Assembly (NCBI RefSeq): GCF_004322855.1
Contig: NZ_CP036402.1
Location: 2,604,001-2,668,000, forward strand
DNA: 64,000 bases
Source of the DNA: Egibacter rhizosphaerae
GTDB taxonomy: Bacteria > Actinomycetota > Nitriliruptoria > Euzebyales > Egibacteraceae
Direction of reading: 5' to 3'
The translations under genes and the position numbers were made by a program. This document shows, one piece after another, positions 1 to 7,430 of the stretch (positions within the stretch are counted from its first letter, which is position 1; every line of letters starts with the position of its first letter). Below the pieces are notes generated by a model. It was not told the origin of the DNA, did not search any database, and saw nothing but the letters and a program-made list of their open reading frames with translations.

Positions 1-86
1 GGGAGCTGCGGGTCGGGGGCGACGAGCGCGTCAACCCGTATCCGCTGGCCCGCGACCTGTGCAGCCCCGACGGGCCGGGACACTAG
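1..86 (+). CDS. C-terminal tail of a probable M23-family peptidase (partial)
   Basis: Only the last 27 codons are inside the window, read in the frame that starts at base 3 and ends at TAG 84-86. The peptide begins ELRVGG and continues with VNPYPLA. M23/LytM endopeptidases typically end with HLHFE(L/I)R.GG...V(N/D)P.P, so this fits the stretch just after the last metal-binding His. The assignment rests on this short motif only. The catalytic residues lie outside the window. Confidence 0.45.
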   Translation, partial: ELRVGGDERVNPYPLARDLCSPDGPGH

Positions 87-246
87 GCGCGCTCGCAGCG
101 CCCGGCCCACCAGCTTCGACCGTGATTGTCCGCCCCACCGAGTCCGCCGGCCGGTGGAGCCTCCGCGTCCGCACGGGGGCTTTACACTGCGGCTCGCGCA
201 GGGCGTCCACCGCGACCGGGGGCGCCGGACCGGCAAGGGAGCCTCG

Positions 247-843
247 ATGAGCGGAGCCGAGGGGGAGACCTGGGCGGGCACCGGCCGCCGGCGGATCGAT
301 CGCGTCACCGATCCGTCGTTGCCGAACCAGATACCCGAGCTGCCGACCGGGCGGGTCCGCCAACTGCGGGACGAGTGCCGAGAGGAGGAGGCGCGCCTCT
401 CGTACACGCGGCGGCTGCTGCACGGGCGGCTGGACATCGCCCGCGCCGAGGCGTTGCGACGCAGCGGCGACGATGACGACATCCTCGCGCGCCTCCCGGA
501 GATCCTGGCCGGGGACGAGAATTCGCGCGGCGCGGCGCGGGCGCTCGGGTTCTACGAGCCGGGCGAGCGCGAGGGCCGGCGCGTGGAGGACCGTGTCCTC
601 GACGATTCCGCGCTGGCGCAGCTGCCCGAGTTCGATGAGCGCGGGCTGGCCGAGTTCCTCGCCGAGATCGAGGAGGTCGAGCGGCGCGTGAGTGAGCAGC
701 GGCGGGTCGTGCTGGATCATCTCGACCGGCTGCAGGCGGAGCTCGTCGCACGCTATCGCGACGGCCGTGCACACATCGGTGAGGTGGTGTCGCCGTCAGC
801 GCCGTCCGGTGGGGACCGCGCCGGCGATGACGACCGGGGCTAG
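247..843 (+). CDS. rsiG: RsiG-like c-di-GMP-responsive anti-sigma factor
   Basis: This 198-residue protein has no membrane segment and is mostly charged helix. It carries two copies of a helix motif very close to the c-di-GMP signature of Streptomyces RsiG, E(X)3S(X)2R(X)3Q(X)3D. They are E48-S52-R55-H59-D63 and E145-S149-R152-L156-D160. Spacing is exact in both, but the Gln position is His in one and Leu in the other. RsiG sequesters the sigma factor WhiG when c-di-GMP is high. The ATG at 247 follows AAGGGA with good spacing, and the GTG-led extension upstream lacks coding character. The end overlaps the asparaginase start by 17 bases. Family assignment is good. Whether it still binds c-di-GMP, and which sigma factor it targets, is inference. 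Confidence 0.72.
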   Translation: MSGAEGETWAGTGRRRIDRVTDPSLPNQIPELPTGRVRQLRDECREEEARLSYTRRLLHGRLDIARAEALRRSGDDDDILARLPEILAGDENSRGAARALGFYEPGEREGRRVEDRVLDDSALAQLPEFDERGLAEFLAEIEEVERRVSEQRRVVLDHLDRLQAELVARYRDGRAHIGEVVSPSAPSGGDRAGDDDRG

Positions 844-1807
844 TGCCTCCGGGCCCGCGGTGCTCGCCGTCGAGGCGACCCGGGACGGGTTCGTCGAGGC
901 GCGCCACCGGGCCCACGTGGCGCTCGCGACCGCCGAGGGGGAGCTCGTCGGCGGGGCCGGCGACCCCGCGGTGTGGTGCTATCCCCGTTCGGCGGTGAAG
1001 CCGCTGCAGGCGGCCGCCTGTGTCGAGGTCGTCGGCCAGTGGCTCTCGGGCCCGAGCCTCGCGATCGCGTGCGCGAGCCATGAGGCGAGCATCGACCACC
1101 AGGTCGAGGTCGCCCAGGTCCTCGCGCTCGGCGGGCTCGACGAGGACGCGCTCGGCTGCCCGCCGGCGTGGCCGGCGGACATGCCGGCGGTGCGCGAGCA
1201 GGAGCGGCCTCTGCGGCTCGCGCACAACTGCTCCGGCAAGCACGCGGCGATGGCGTGGGCGCAGACGGTCGCGACCGGACGGCCGGACGGCTACCGCGAT
1301 CCCGACAGCCCGATCCAGCAGCGGGTCACCCACGTGCTCGCCGAGGCGTGCGGCGTGCGGCCCGAGGGGCCCGGGGTCGACGGCTGTGGCGCGCCCGCGT
1401 GGCGGCTCCCGCTGGACGGACTGGCGAGGGCGATGGCGCGGCTCGTGGCGGCCCCCCGCGGCCCGCTCGCGCGCGTGCGCGAGGCGATGGGCGCGTACCC
1501 GCTGCTCGTTGGGGGACCGCAAGCGCCCGACAGCGCGCTGATGCTCGGCGACGAGCGCGTGCTCGCGAAGCGCGGCGCTGAGGGGACGCTCGTCGCGGGT
1601 GTGCTCGCCCCCGCGGGCCCGGTCGGGATCGCGGTCAAGGTCGAGGACGGGGCGGGTCGAGCGGCGGGTCCGGTCGCGGCGGCGGCGCTGGCGTCGGTGG
1701 GTGCGCGCGTGCCCGACGGCGTGCGTACACCGACCGTGCTCGGTGGGGGCGAGCCGCACGGGTCGCTCGCCCCCACCGACGCCCTGACGGCCGCACTGGG
1801 TCTCTGA
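827..1807 (+). CDS. L-asparaginase II family protein (Rhizobium etli type)
   Basis: This 326-residue protein matches the type II asparaginase family first described in Rhizobium etli (AnsA, PF06089), unrelated in sequence to E. coli asparaginases. Visible family blocks are YPRSAVKPLQA near residue 47, the IACASHEAS segment, the AHNCSGKHAAM block with the conserved Cys-Ser-Gly-Lys-His, and GVDGCGAPAW. The family hydrolyses asparagine to aspartate and ammonia in the cytoplasm. The ATG at 827 overlaps the end of the RsiG-like gene, which suggests translational coupling. Length is normal for the family. Confidence 0.88.
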   Translation: MTTGASASGPAVLAVEATRDGFVEARHRAHVALATAEGELVGGAGDPAVWCYPRSAVKPLQAAACVEVVGQWLSGPSLAIACASHEASIDHQVEVAQVLALGGLDEDALGCPPAWPADMPAVREQERPLRLAHNCSGKHAAMAWAQTVATGRPDGYRDPDSPIQQRVTHVLAEACGVRPEGPGVDGCGAPAWRLPLDGLARAMARLVAAPRGPLARVREAMGAYPLLVGGPQAPDSALMLGDERVLAKRGAEGTLVAGVLAPAGPVGIAVKVEDGAGRAAGPVAAAALASVGARVPDGVRTPTVLGGGEPHGSLAPTDALTAALGL

Positions 1808-1878
1808 ACCGGGCTCTGAACCGGGCAACCGTGACCCCGGGTCGGCGTGGGCTACCCCTCTGGGGCAGCGTGAACTGC

Positions 1879-1906
1879 TTGCAAAAGTTTAAGAAGTGGA
1901 TAACTT
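1879..1906 (+). promoter_or_regulatory. Putative promoter of the HTH/HbhA-like gene pair
   Basis: TTGCAA (1879-1884) and TAACTT (1901-1906) are separated by 16 bases in an A/T-rich island inside very GC-rich DNA. AAGTT (1885-1889) and AACTT (1902-1906) form an inverted repeat across the spacer and -10 box, which could be an operator for the regulator encoded just downstream. The start codon follows at 1955. Confidence 0.45.
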
Positions 1907-1954
1907 CGGGAAGCATCAGGGAGGGGCACGGGCCGTCCGGGGGAGGTCGCGCCA

Positions 1955-2344
1955 GTGGAACCGAGTGAAGCGCCCGGCGCTGCCGCCGCGACCGTCCGCG
2001 AGGTCGGGAGCTACATCCGCGAGCAGCGCAAGGCCGCGCAACTCAGCCTGCGCAAGCTCGCCCGCATGGCCGACATCAGCGACCCCTACCTGTCCCAGAT
2101 CGAGCGCGGGCTGCGCAAGCCGTCCGCCGACATCCTCCAGCGCGTCGCCGACGCGCTCGAGGTGAGCGCCGAGACCCTGTACATCCAGGCCGGGATCCTC
2201 GACGAGCCGAGCGACGACCTCGGCGAGCGGATCCTCGCCGACCCGCACCTCACCGAGGTGCAGAAGCGGGCGCTGCACGAGATCTACCGCTCGTTCCGGG
2301 CGTCCGGTGAGGCCGAGGGGACGGGGGATGCCGCCTCGCGGTGA
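1955..2344 (+). CDS. XRE-family helix-turn-helix transcriptional regulator
   Basis: This is a 129-residue cytoplasmic DNA-binding protein. Residues about 16-72 form a Cro/C1-type HTH: SYIREQRKAAQLSLRKLARM, then ISDPYLSQIERGLRKPS. The rest is a short helical tail rich in Asp and Glu. The GTG at 1955 is preceded by GGGGAGG. In mycobacteria an XRE-type gene (Rv0474) lies directly before hbhA (Rv0475), and the same order is seen here, so it may control its neighbour. That control is inference from order. The stop lies 74 bases before the next gene. Confidence 0.85.
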   Translation: MEPSEAPGAAAATVREVGSYIREQRKAAQLSLRKLARMADISDPYLSQIERGLRKPSADILQRVADALEVSAETLYIQAGILDEPSDDLGERILADPHLTEVQKRALHEIYRSFRASGEAEGTGDAASR

Positions 2345-2418
2345 ACCCCACCGACACGCCGGATGAGCGCCTACCGCCCCGCACAGCCATCCGTTATCCG
2401 CACGAGAGGAGCTGCACC

Positions 2419-3264
2419 ATGCCAACGATCCCGAACTTCAACGAGTTCACCGAGCAGGCCCGCAAGCGCACCGACGAGGTGGCCGGCCAGGCCCGCAAGA
2501 CCGTCGACGAGGTGGCCGGCCAGGCCCGCAAGGCGGTCACCGAGACCGCCACCAACGTGCGTCGGGCCGCCGATGCCGCGGGCTCGGACACCGAGCGCAC
2601 CGTCACGACGGTCCTGCGCGACGGCGCGTACGCGACCGTCGGCGCCGGCGACGCGGTCGTGCGCCAACTGCGCGAGGTCGGTGAGCGGCTGCGCGCTGCC
2701 CGCACCGAGGCGCCCGAGGCCGTCAAGCAGACCGCCGACCCCGAGCAGGTCGAGCAGCGCGTGCAGGAGCTGCGCGAGCAGGCGCAGCGCGAGTACGAGC
2801 AGCTGGTGGCTCGCGGGCGCACCGTGGTGGACCGTCTCAGCCACAGCCCCGTGACCGAACGGGCCCGCGAGCAGTCGAAGCAGGCCCAGGCGCAGGCCAA
2901 GGGCGTCGTGACCAGTGCCCGCAAGACGGTCGACACTGCCACCGAATCCGCCGAGAAGACCGTCGGCCGGGCCCGCCAGCAGGTCGGCGAGGTCCGCGAG
3001 CAGGCGGAGCGGACCGGCGAGCAGGCCGAGCAGACCGTGAGCCACGCCAAGGGCGCCGCGACCGCGACCCGGACCGCGGCCGAGCGCACCGCCGAGGCCG
3101 CCAGCCACGCGGCCAGCACGGTGGGCACCGGCCCTCCCGTCGAGGGGCTGCTCGAGGACAGGACCGTGGCCGAGCTGCGCGAGCTCGCTCGCCAGCACGA
3201 CGTCCCGGGCCGGACCGGCATGAACAAGGCCGAACTCATTCGCGCACTCGAGCAGTACCAGTAG
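2419..3264 (+). CDS. HbhA-like coiled-coil protein with C-terminal Rho-N (SAP-like) domain
   Basis: The 281-residue protein is almost wholly amphipathic helix built from short repeats such as DEVAGQARKTVDEVAGQARK near the N-terminus and many EQA/RTA heptads, so it is probably an extended coiled coil. There is no signal peptide. The last 40 residues (VEGLLEDRTVAELRELARQ onward, ending KAELIRALEQY) match the Rho termination factor N-terminal fold, which binds nucleic acid in other proteins. Position after an XRE gene recalls mycobacterial heparin-binding hemagglutinin, but the Lys/Ala/Pro-rich heparin-binding tail of HbhA is absent. The ATG at 2419 has GAGAGGAG upstream. A phasin-like or nucleoid role is also possible. 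Confidence 0.68.
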   Translation: MPTIPNFNEFTEQARKRTDEVAGQARKTVDEVAGQARKAVTETATNVRRAADAAGSDTERTVTTVLRDGAYATVGAGDAVVRQLREVGERLRAARTEAPEAVKQTADPEQVEQRVQELREQAQREYEQLVARGRTVVDRLSHSPVTERAREQSKQAQAQAKGVVTSARKTVDTATESAEKTVGRARQQVGEVREQAERTGEQAEQTVSHAKGAATATRTAAERTAEAASHAASTVGTGPPVEGLLEDRTVAELRELARQHDVPGRTGMNKAELIRALEQYQ

Positions 3265-3582
3265 CCCACCATCCGCGGGCACGAGCTGCTCGCGGGGACC
3301 GCGGCCCCGGTGTGGCGTGCATGCATGCCGACACTGGGGCCGTTCGCGCGCGGTTCGCGTGTGCGCATCGGGCCCGTTCGCCGGCGGCTCGCGTGCGCGC
3401 GACGGGGACCGTCGAGAGCGCTGGCGTGTGAGCGAGCGGCGGGTAGGTATCCTCGGACGGGTCCGTGCCCTGCCATCCTGGATGCCTGCCGTCCCGGACG
3501 ATTGACACGGCCGCTACGAGTCGAACCCCGGCTCGTCGCCGCAGGGCACGTGTTGACCGACAACCGCGGACGAGGAGCGCGC
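3265..3582 (+). other. 318-bp intergenic region before mshA
   Basis: No convincing gene is seen. It holds a perfect 10-bp palindrome GCATGCATGC (3319-3328), several near-repeats of TTCGCG/GTGCGCG, and a -10-like TATCCT at 3448-3453. The last is the best candidate for an mshA promoter, although no clear -35 is paired with it. Confidence 0.35.
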
Positions 3583-4908
3583 GTGCGGGTCGAGGACGTG
3601 GCGGGACCGGCTGCCTGGCCACACCAGCCGACGCCCGACCTCTCCGGGACACGCGTCGGGCTGCTCAGCGTGCACACGTCGCCGCTCGCCCAGCCCGGCA
3701 CCGGCGACAGCGGCGGCCTCAACGTCGCCGTCTGCGCGCTCGGTCGTCAGCTCGTGCGCTGCGGCGCGACCGTCGAGGTGTTCACCCGCGCGACCGACGA
3801 CGCGTCAGCGGGAACGGTCGAGATCGGCGACGGCGCGCGGGTGCACCACGTCCCCGCGGGTCCTCCGGAGCTTGCCAAGCATGAGCTCGCCAACCATCTC
3901 TGCGCCTTCTACCTGTCGATGGCGGTCGACCCGATCGCTCACGAGCTCGACCTCGTGCATGCCCACTACTGGATGAGCGGCTGGGTCGCCCGCAAGCTGC
4001 GCCAGCGTCACGGCGTCCCGTTCGTGCAGAGTTTCCACACGCTCGCCCGCGCGAAGAACGCGGCGCTGGCGCCCGGGGACGCGCCGGAGCCGGCGCTGCG
4101 CACGACCGCCGAGGAGCGCATCGCTCAGGAGGCCGACGCGGTCCTGGCCTCCACCGAGGACGAGGCCTCGCTCCTGCGTACCTGCTACGGCGCGAGCGCC
4201 GGCAGGGTGCGGGTCGCCCCGCTCGGGGTCGACACCGAGGTGTTCGCGCCCGACGCCGCCGACCGGGAGCGCACCCGCGTCGAGCTCGGCGTCGACGGAC
4301 CCCTGTTGCTCTTCGTGGGCCGCCTGCAGCCCCTGAAGGGCCCGGACGTCGCCATCGAGGCCCTCGCGGCGCTGCGCGAGCGCGAGCCGGCCGCGCAGTT
4401 GGTCGTGGTCGGCGGCGCCAGCGGCACCGGCGTCGGCACGACCGACCCGCAGGGGCTCGCGAGCCTCGCCCGCCAGTGCGGGGTGGAGGACGCGGTCCGG
4501 TTCCTGGAGCCCCGGCCGCAGCGGGCGCTCGCCAGCCTCTACCGGGCCGCCGACGTCGTGCTCATGCCCAGTCGCTCGGAGTCGTTCGGCCTGGTAGCGC
4601 TCGAGGCGCAGGCCTGCGGCACCGCGGTCGTCGCGGCCGACGTCGGAGGACTGCGAGCCGCGCTGGGGGAGGGCGCGGGTCGGCTCGTCCGCGGTCACCG
4701 GCCCGAGGACTACGCCGCCGCGGTCTCCAGCCTCGTGAGCGAGCCCGACCGCCTCGCGGCCGCCGGCCTCGCCGGGGCCCGGCACGCGCAGCGGCTCGGC
4801 TGGGATCGCGCGGCCGCGGCGGCGGCCGGGGTCTACGCTGAGGTTCTCGACGAGGCACGCGCCGAGCCGGTCGAGGCGGTCGCGGACGCGCACGCCGGCG
4901 CCTGCTGA
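3583..4908 (+). CDS. mshA: D-inositol-3-phosphate glycosyltransferase MshA (mycothiol synthesis)
   Basis: MshA transfers GlcNAc from UDP-GlcNAc to 1L-myo-inositol-1-phosphate, the first step of mycothiol synthesis. The 441-residue protein has the GT4/GT-B layout. The N-terminal block VGLLSVHTSPLAQPGTGDSG is characteristic of MshA, followed by HAHYWMSGW and a donor-binding block with PSRSESFGLVALEAQACGTAVVAADVGG split across residues near 330-355. The GTG at 3583 is chosen because GAGGA lies 7 bases upstream and the family blocks begin soon after. An in-frame ATG far upstream would add low-quality sequence. The YbjN gene follows after 12 bases, the same order as Rv0486-Rv0487 in mycobacteria. 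Confidence 0.9.
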   Translation: MRVEDVAGPAAWPHQPTPDLSGTRVGLLSVHTSPLAQPGTGDSGGLNVAVCALGRQLVRCGATVEVFTRATDDASAGTVEIGDGARVHHVPAGPPELAKHELANHLCAFYLSMAVDPIAHELDLVHAHYWMSGWVARKLRQRHGVPFVQSFHTLARAKNAALAPGDAPEPALRTTAEERIAQEADAVLASTEDEASLLRTCYGASAGRVRVAPLGVDTEVFAPDAADRERTRVELGVDGPLLLFVGRLQPLKGPDVAIEALAALREREPAAQLVVVGGASGTGVGTTDPQGLASLARQCGVEDAVRFLEPRPQRALASLYRAADVVLMPSRSESFGLVALEAQACGTAVVAADVGGLRAALGEGAGRLVRGHRPEDYAAAVSSLVSEPDRLAAAGLAGARHAQRLGWDRAAAAAAGVYAEVLDEARAEPVEAVADAHAGAC

Positions 4909-4920
4909 GCGGAGGCCACG

Positions 4921-5391
4921 ATGCCCGAGGACGCCACGCGCGACGTCGTGGCCGCCTGGGTCGACGCGCAGCCGGAGGACCTGCAGGCCACCCGGGTCAG
5001 CCCGACCGGGTGGGACCTCATGCTCGCCGGCGACCACAAGCGCACGATCCCGGTGCACCTCGAGCTCGGCGAGCACACCCTCACCCTTCAGTCGTTCTTC
5101 ATGCGCGCCCCCGACGAGAACGCCGAGGAGCTCTACGAGTACCTCCTGCGCCGCAACCTGCGCACCTACGCGCTGCGGTTCGCGCTGCACCCCGACGGGG
5201 ACGTACTGCTCGTCGGCGTCCTGCCCCACACTGCGGTGACCCACGAGGAGCTCGACCGCCTCGTCGGTCAGCTGCTCACCGCCGCCGACGAGGCGTTCGT
5301 CCACGCCCTGCGCACCGGCTTCGCCTCGTACATCGAGCGCGAGCAGGAATGGCGCGCCCGCAGCGGCCTGCCCCGCAACCCGATCTCCTAG
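4921..5391 (+). CDS. YbjN-domain protein (Rv0487-like)
   Basis: This 156-residue cytoplasmic protein has the alpha/beta pattern of the YbjN/type III chaperone-like fold: a helical start, strands around WDLMLAGDHKRTIPVHLELG and HTLTLQSFFMRAPDENAEEL, then RRNLRTYALRFALHPDGD. Length and gene position directly after mshA match mycobacterial Rv0487. YbjN proteins have no known enzyme activity and are thought to act as chaperone-like or regulatory factors. It sits 12 bases after mshA and 2 bases before the next gene, so all three are likely co-transcribed. Confidence 0.75.
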   Translation: MPEDATRDVVAAWVDAQPEDLQATRVSPTGWDLMLAGDHKRTIPVHLELGEHTLTLQSFFMRAPDENAEELYEYLLRRNLRTYALRFALHPDGDVLLVGVLPHTAVTHEELDRLVGQLLTAADEAFVHALRTGFASYIEREQEWRARSGLPRNPIS

Positions 5392-5393
5392 CC

Positions 5394-6083
5394 ATGGCCG
5401 CCCAGCCCGGACCACCCGATCAACCCGAACGATCTGGTCAGCCCGCCCCGCCGCAGGCCGTGATCGAGTGGTTCGTCGACGAGCTGCGCCTCGATGCCGC
5501 CAGCCCGGTCGCGGTGAGCGCGACTTCCGCCACGGTCGATGCGCTGCGTTCGCGCTGTCCCCGGGTTATCGAGCCCCGTGATCCGGCGGCGGCCCGCCCC
5601 GTGTGGCCGGTCACCGACGGGGGCGCGTCGGCGGTGGTGCTCGCGGGGATCAGCGACCACACGACCGCGCGCGACGCCCTCGACGAGGTGTTGCGGGTGC
5701 TGGTGCCGGGCGGGCGGATCGGGGTCGCCGAGGTCGTGCTCGACGGTCGCGACGGCCGTGTGCGAAACCTCGAGCGCATGCTTGACCCCCGCGTCGAGGA
5801 GGGCCGCCGCGAACGTGTGCGGGCGTGGCCGGCGGCCCTGGAGGGCGACCGGAGGTTCGCCCGCCTGCGCTGGCAGGTCTTCCAGCACGTCGAACTGCTC
5901 GGGCCCGAGGCGGTCGCCGGCCGCTTCCTCGCGCTGCCCGAGGTGGCGGCGCTGCCCGACGAGGACCGGGAGGGCCTGGACGCGCAGCTGGCCCGGGCCG
6001 CGGCGGAGGAGGCCGGCGACGACGGGCTCGTCGAGCTGGCCTACCGCATCGACGCCGCCTGGACCTCGCGGGCGGAGGGGTGA
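5394..6083 (+). CDS. Degenerate class I SAM-methyltransferase-like protein
   Basis: The 229-residue protein contains the post-core block of class I methyltransferases, ALDEVLRVLVPGGRIGVAEV (about residues 99-118). The glycine-rich SAM motif I (usually (V/L)DxGxGxG) is not visible in the preceding segment, where PVAVSATSATVDALRSRCP occupies the expected place. It may therefore be a non-catalytic homologue or one with an altered SAM site. The N-terminal 20 residues are Pro/Gln/Gly-rich. The ATG at 5394 follows the previous stop by 2 bases. No substrate can be proposed. Confidence 0.5.
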   Translation: MAAQPGPPDQPERSGQPAPPQAVIEWFVDELRLDAASPVAVSATSATVDALRSRCPRVIEPRDPAAARPVWPVTDGGASAVVLAGISDHTTARDALDEVLRVLVPGGRIGVAEVVLDGRDGRVRNLERMLDPRVEEGRRERVRAWPAALEGDRRFARLRWQVFQHVELLGPEAVAGRFLALPEVAALPDEDREGLDAQLARAAAEEAGDDGLVELAYRIDAAWTSRAEG

Positions 6084-6117
6084 GCGACCGCGCCGGTCGC
6101 AGTTAGGCTGACGCGTC

Positions 6118-6927
6118 ATGGACGGACAACTCGCGATCCTCGGTACCGGCCGCATGGGGGAGGCGCTGCTCAGCGGCCTCCTGCGGGTGGGCTGGGTCAA
6201 GCCCCATCAGGTCCGGTGCAGCGTGCGCGGCGCCGAGCGCGCGCAGTACCTCGCCGACACCTACGGCGTCGACGCGCGCACCGAGAGCGCGAGCGCCGCC
6301 GCCGAGGCGGACGTGATCGTGCTCGCCGCGAAACCCCAGAACCTCGGGGCCCTGCTCGACGAGGTCGGGCCGAAGATGCACTCGGGGCAGACGGTCATCA
6401 GCGTCGCCGCCGGCGTGCGCACCCGCCGCATCGAGGCCGCCACCCCCGAGGACGTGTCCGTGGTGCGGGTCATGTCGAACGTCCCGGTCCAGATCGACGA
6501 GGCGATGAGCGTGCTCGCCCCCGGCAAGCACGCTGCCGACGCCGACGTCGAGGTCGCCCGCGAGATCCTCGGCGCGGTGGGTCGGGTCATCACGCTGCCC
6601 GAGGACCAGCTCGACGCAGTGACCGCGATCAGCGGGTCGGGTCCGGCGTATCTGTTCCTGCTCGCGGAGGCGCTCATCGACGCGGGGATCCTGTTCGGCA
6701 TCAGCCGCGACGACGCGACCGACCTGGTCGCCCAGACGATGGTCGGCGCCGCGCACATGCTGCGCGACCAGGGCCGCCACCCCGTCGAGTTGCGCGAGTC
6801 GGTGACCTCCCCCGGTGGGGTGACGATCGCCGCGATCCGCGTGCTCGAGGAGGAGCGCGTGCGCGCGGCGTTCATCAACGCGGTCGAGGCCGCCAAGCGC
6901 CGCGGCGAGGAGCTCGCCTCGGGATGA
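6118..6927 (+). CDS. proC: Pyrroline-5-carboxylate reductase ProC
   Basis: ProC reduces 1-pyrroline-5-carboxylate to proline with NAD(P)H, the last step of proline synthesis. The 269-residue length is typical. The N-terminus has the Rossmann motif ILGTGRMGEALLSGLL. Further family blocks are VIVLAAKPQN, VISVAAGV, VRVMSNVPVQIDE and the C-terminal signature DAVTAISGSGPAYLFLLAEA with LRESVTSPGGVT, which form the dimer and substrate site. A -10-like TTAGGCT at 6103-6109 lies only about 8 bases before the ATG, so the transcript may be leaderless. Confidence in function is high. Confidence 0.96.
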   Translation: MDGQLAILGTGRMGEALLSGLLRVGWVKPHQVRCSVRGAERAQYLADTYGVDARTESASAAAEADVIVLAAKPQNLGALLDEVGPKMHSGQTVISVAAGVRTRRIEAATPEDVSVVRVMSNVPVQIDEAMSVLAPGKHAADADVEVAREILGAVGRVITLPEDQLDAVTAISGSGPAYLFLLAEALIDAGILFGISRDDATDLVAQTMVGAAHMLRDQGRHPVELRESVTSPGGVTIAAIRVLEEERVRAAFINAVEAAKRRGEELASG

Positions 6928-7028
6928 CCGGTGTTCGGCGGGGCGACCCTGCCTGGGTGGGGGACCCTGGCTGGCCCTTGACGGGCCCCGAGCTCGGCCG
7001 TGGAAATCAAGACGCAACACGAGAGCCG

Positions 7029-7056
7029 TTGCGGGTTGCCAGACCCCGGGTAGAGT
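7029..7056 (+). promoter_or_regulatory. Putative promoter for the small Cys-rich protein gene
   Basis: TTGCGG (7029-7034) and TAGAGT (7051-7056) are 16 bases apart and lie 37 bases before the ATG at 7093. GGGAGCGAG just before that ATG is a suitable ribosome binding site. Confidence 0.4.
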
Positions 7057-7092
7057 CCACGGTAGACGGCGCACGCGCAGACGGGAGCGAGA

Positions 7093-7398
7093 ATGACGGC
7101 CACACCGTTGACCGCCGCCAACCGCCTGACGCAGGAGTTCGAGGGCGCGTGGCGTGATGACACGCCCGTCTTCGCCTGCTGCCGCAAGGTGGTCCACACT
7201 GCGGTCGAGAGCACCGACGCGCTTGAGTTGGTACCTCAGGACGCGACGGCGCGGGTGCGGGCGTTGCGCGAGGCGGTCGAGCAGGAGATGCCCGGCCACC
7301 TCGACGCGCATCGCTGCTGCGCCGGTCACCTGGCCGACCTCGCCTTCGACCTCCCGGACCTCATCGCCTCCCCCGAGCCCGACGCCGACGACGCCTGA
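7093..7398 (+). CDS. Small conserved-looking protein with two Cys-Cys/His clusters
   Basis: The family is not recognised. The 101-residue protein has two vicinal cysteine pairs each near histidines: FACCRKVVH (C29, C30, H35) and HLDAHRCCAGH (H69, H73, C75, C76, H79). Such paired Cys/His clusters could bind a metal or act in thiol redox chemistry. The remainder is helical and acidic with no signal peptide. It has its own likely promoter and a GGGAGCG ribosome site. It converges with the trypsin gene, leaving 32 bases between stops. Confidence 0.62.
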   Translation: MTATPLTAANRLTQEFEGAWRDDTPVFACCRKVVHTAVESTDALELVPQDATARVRALREAVEQEMPGHLDAHRCCAGHLADLAFDLPDLIASPEPDADDA

Positions 7399-7430
7399 GG
7401 CGCGTCGGGCGCTCGCCTGACCGCGACCGC

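Noticed and set aside
2371-3282. Long open frames on the minus strand opposite the HbhA-like gene
   Set aside because: They are antisense shadows of a GC-rich repetitive gene; the plus-strand frame has a ribosome site, coiled-coil periodicity and a Rho-N domain.
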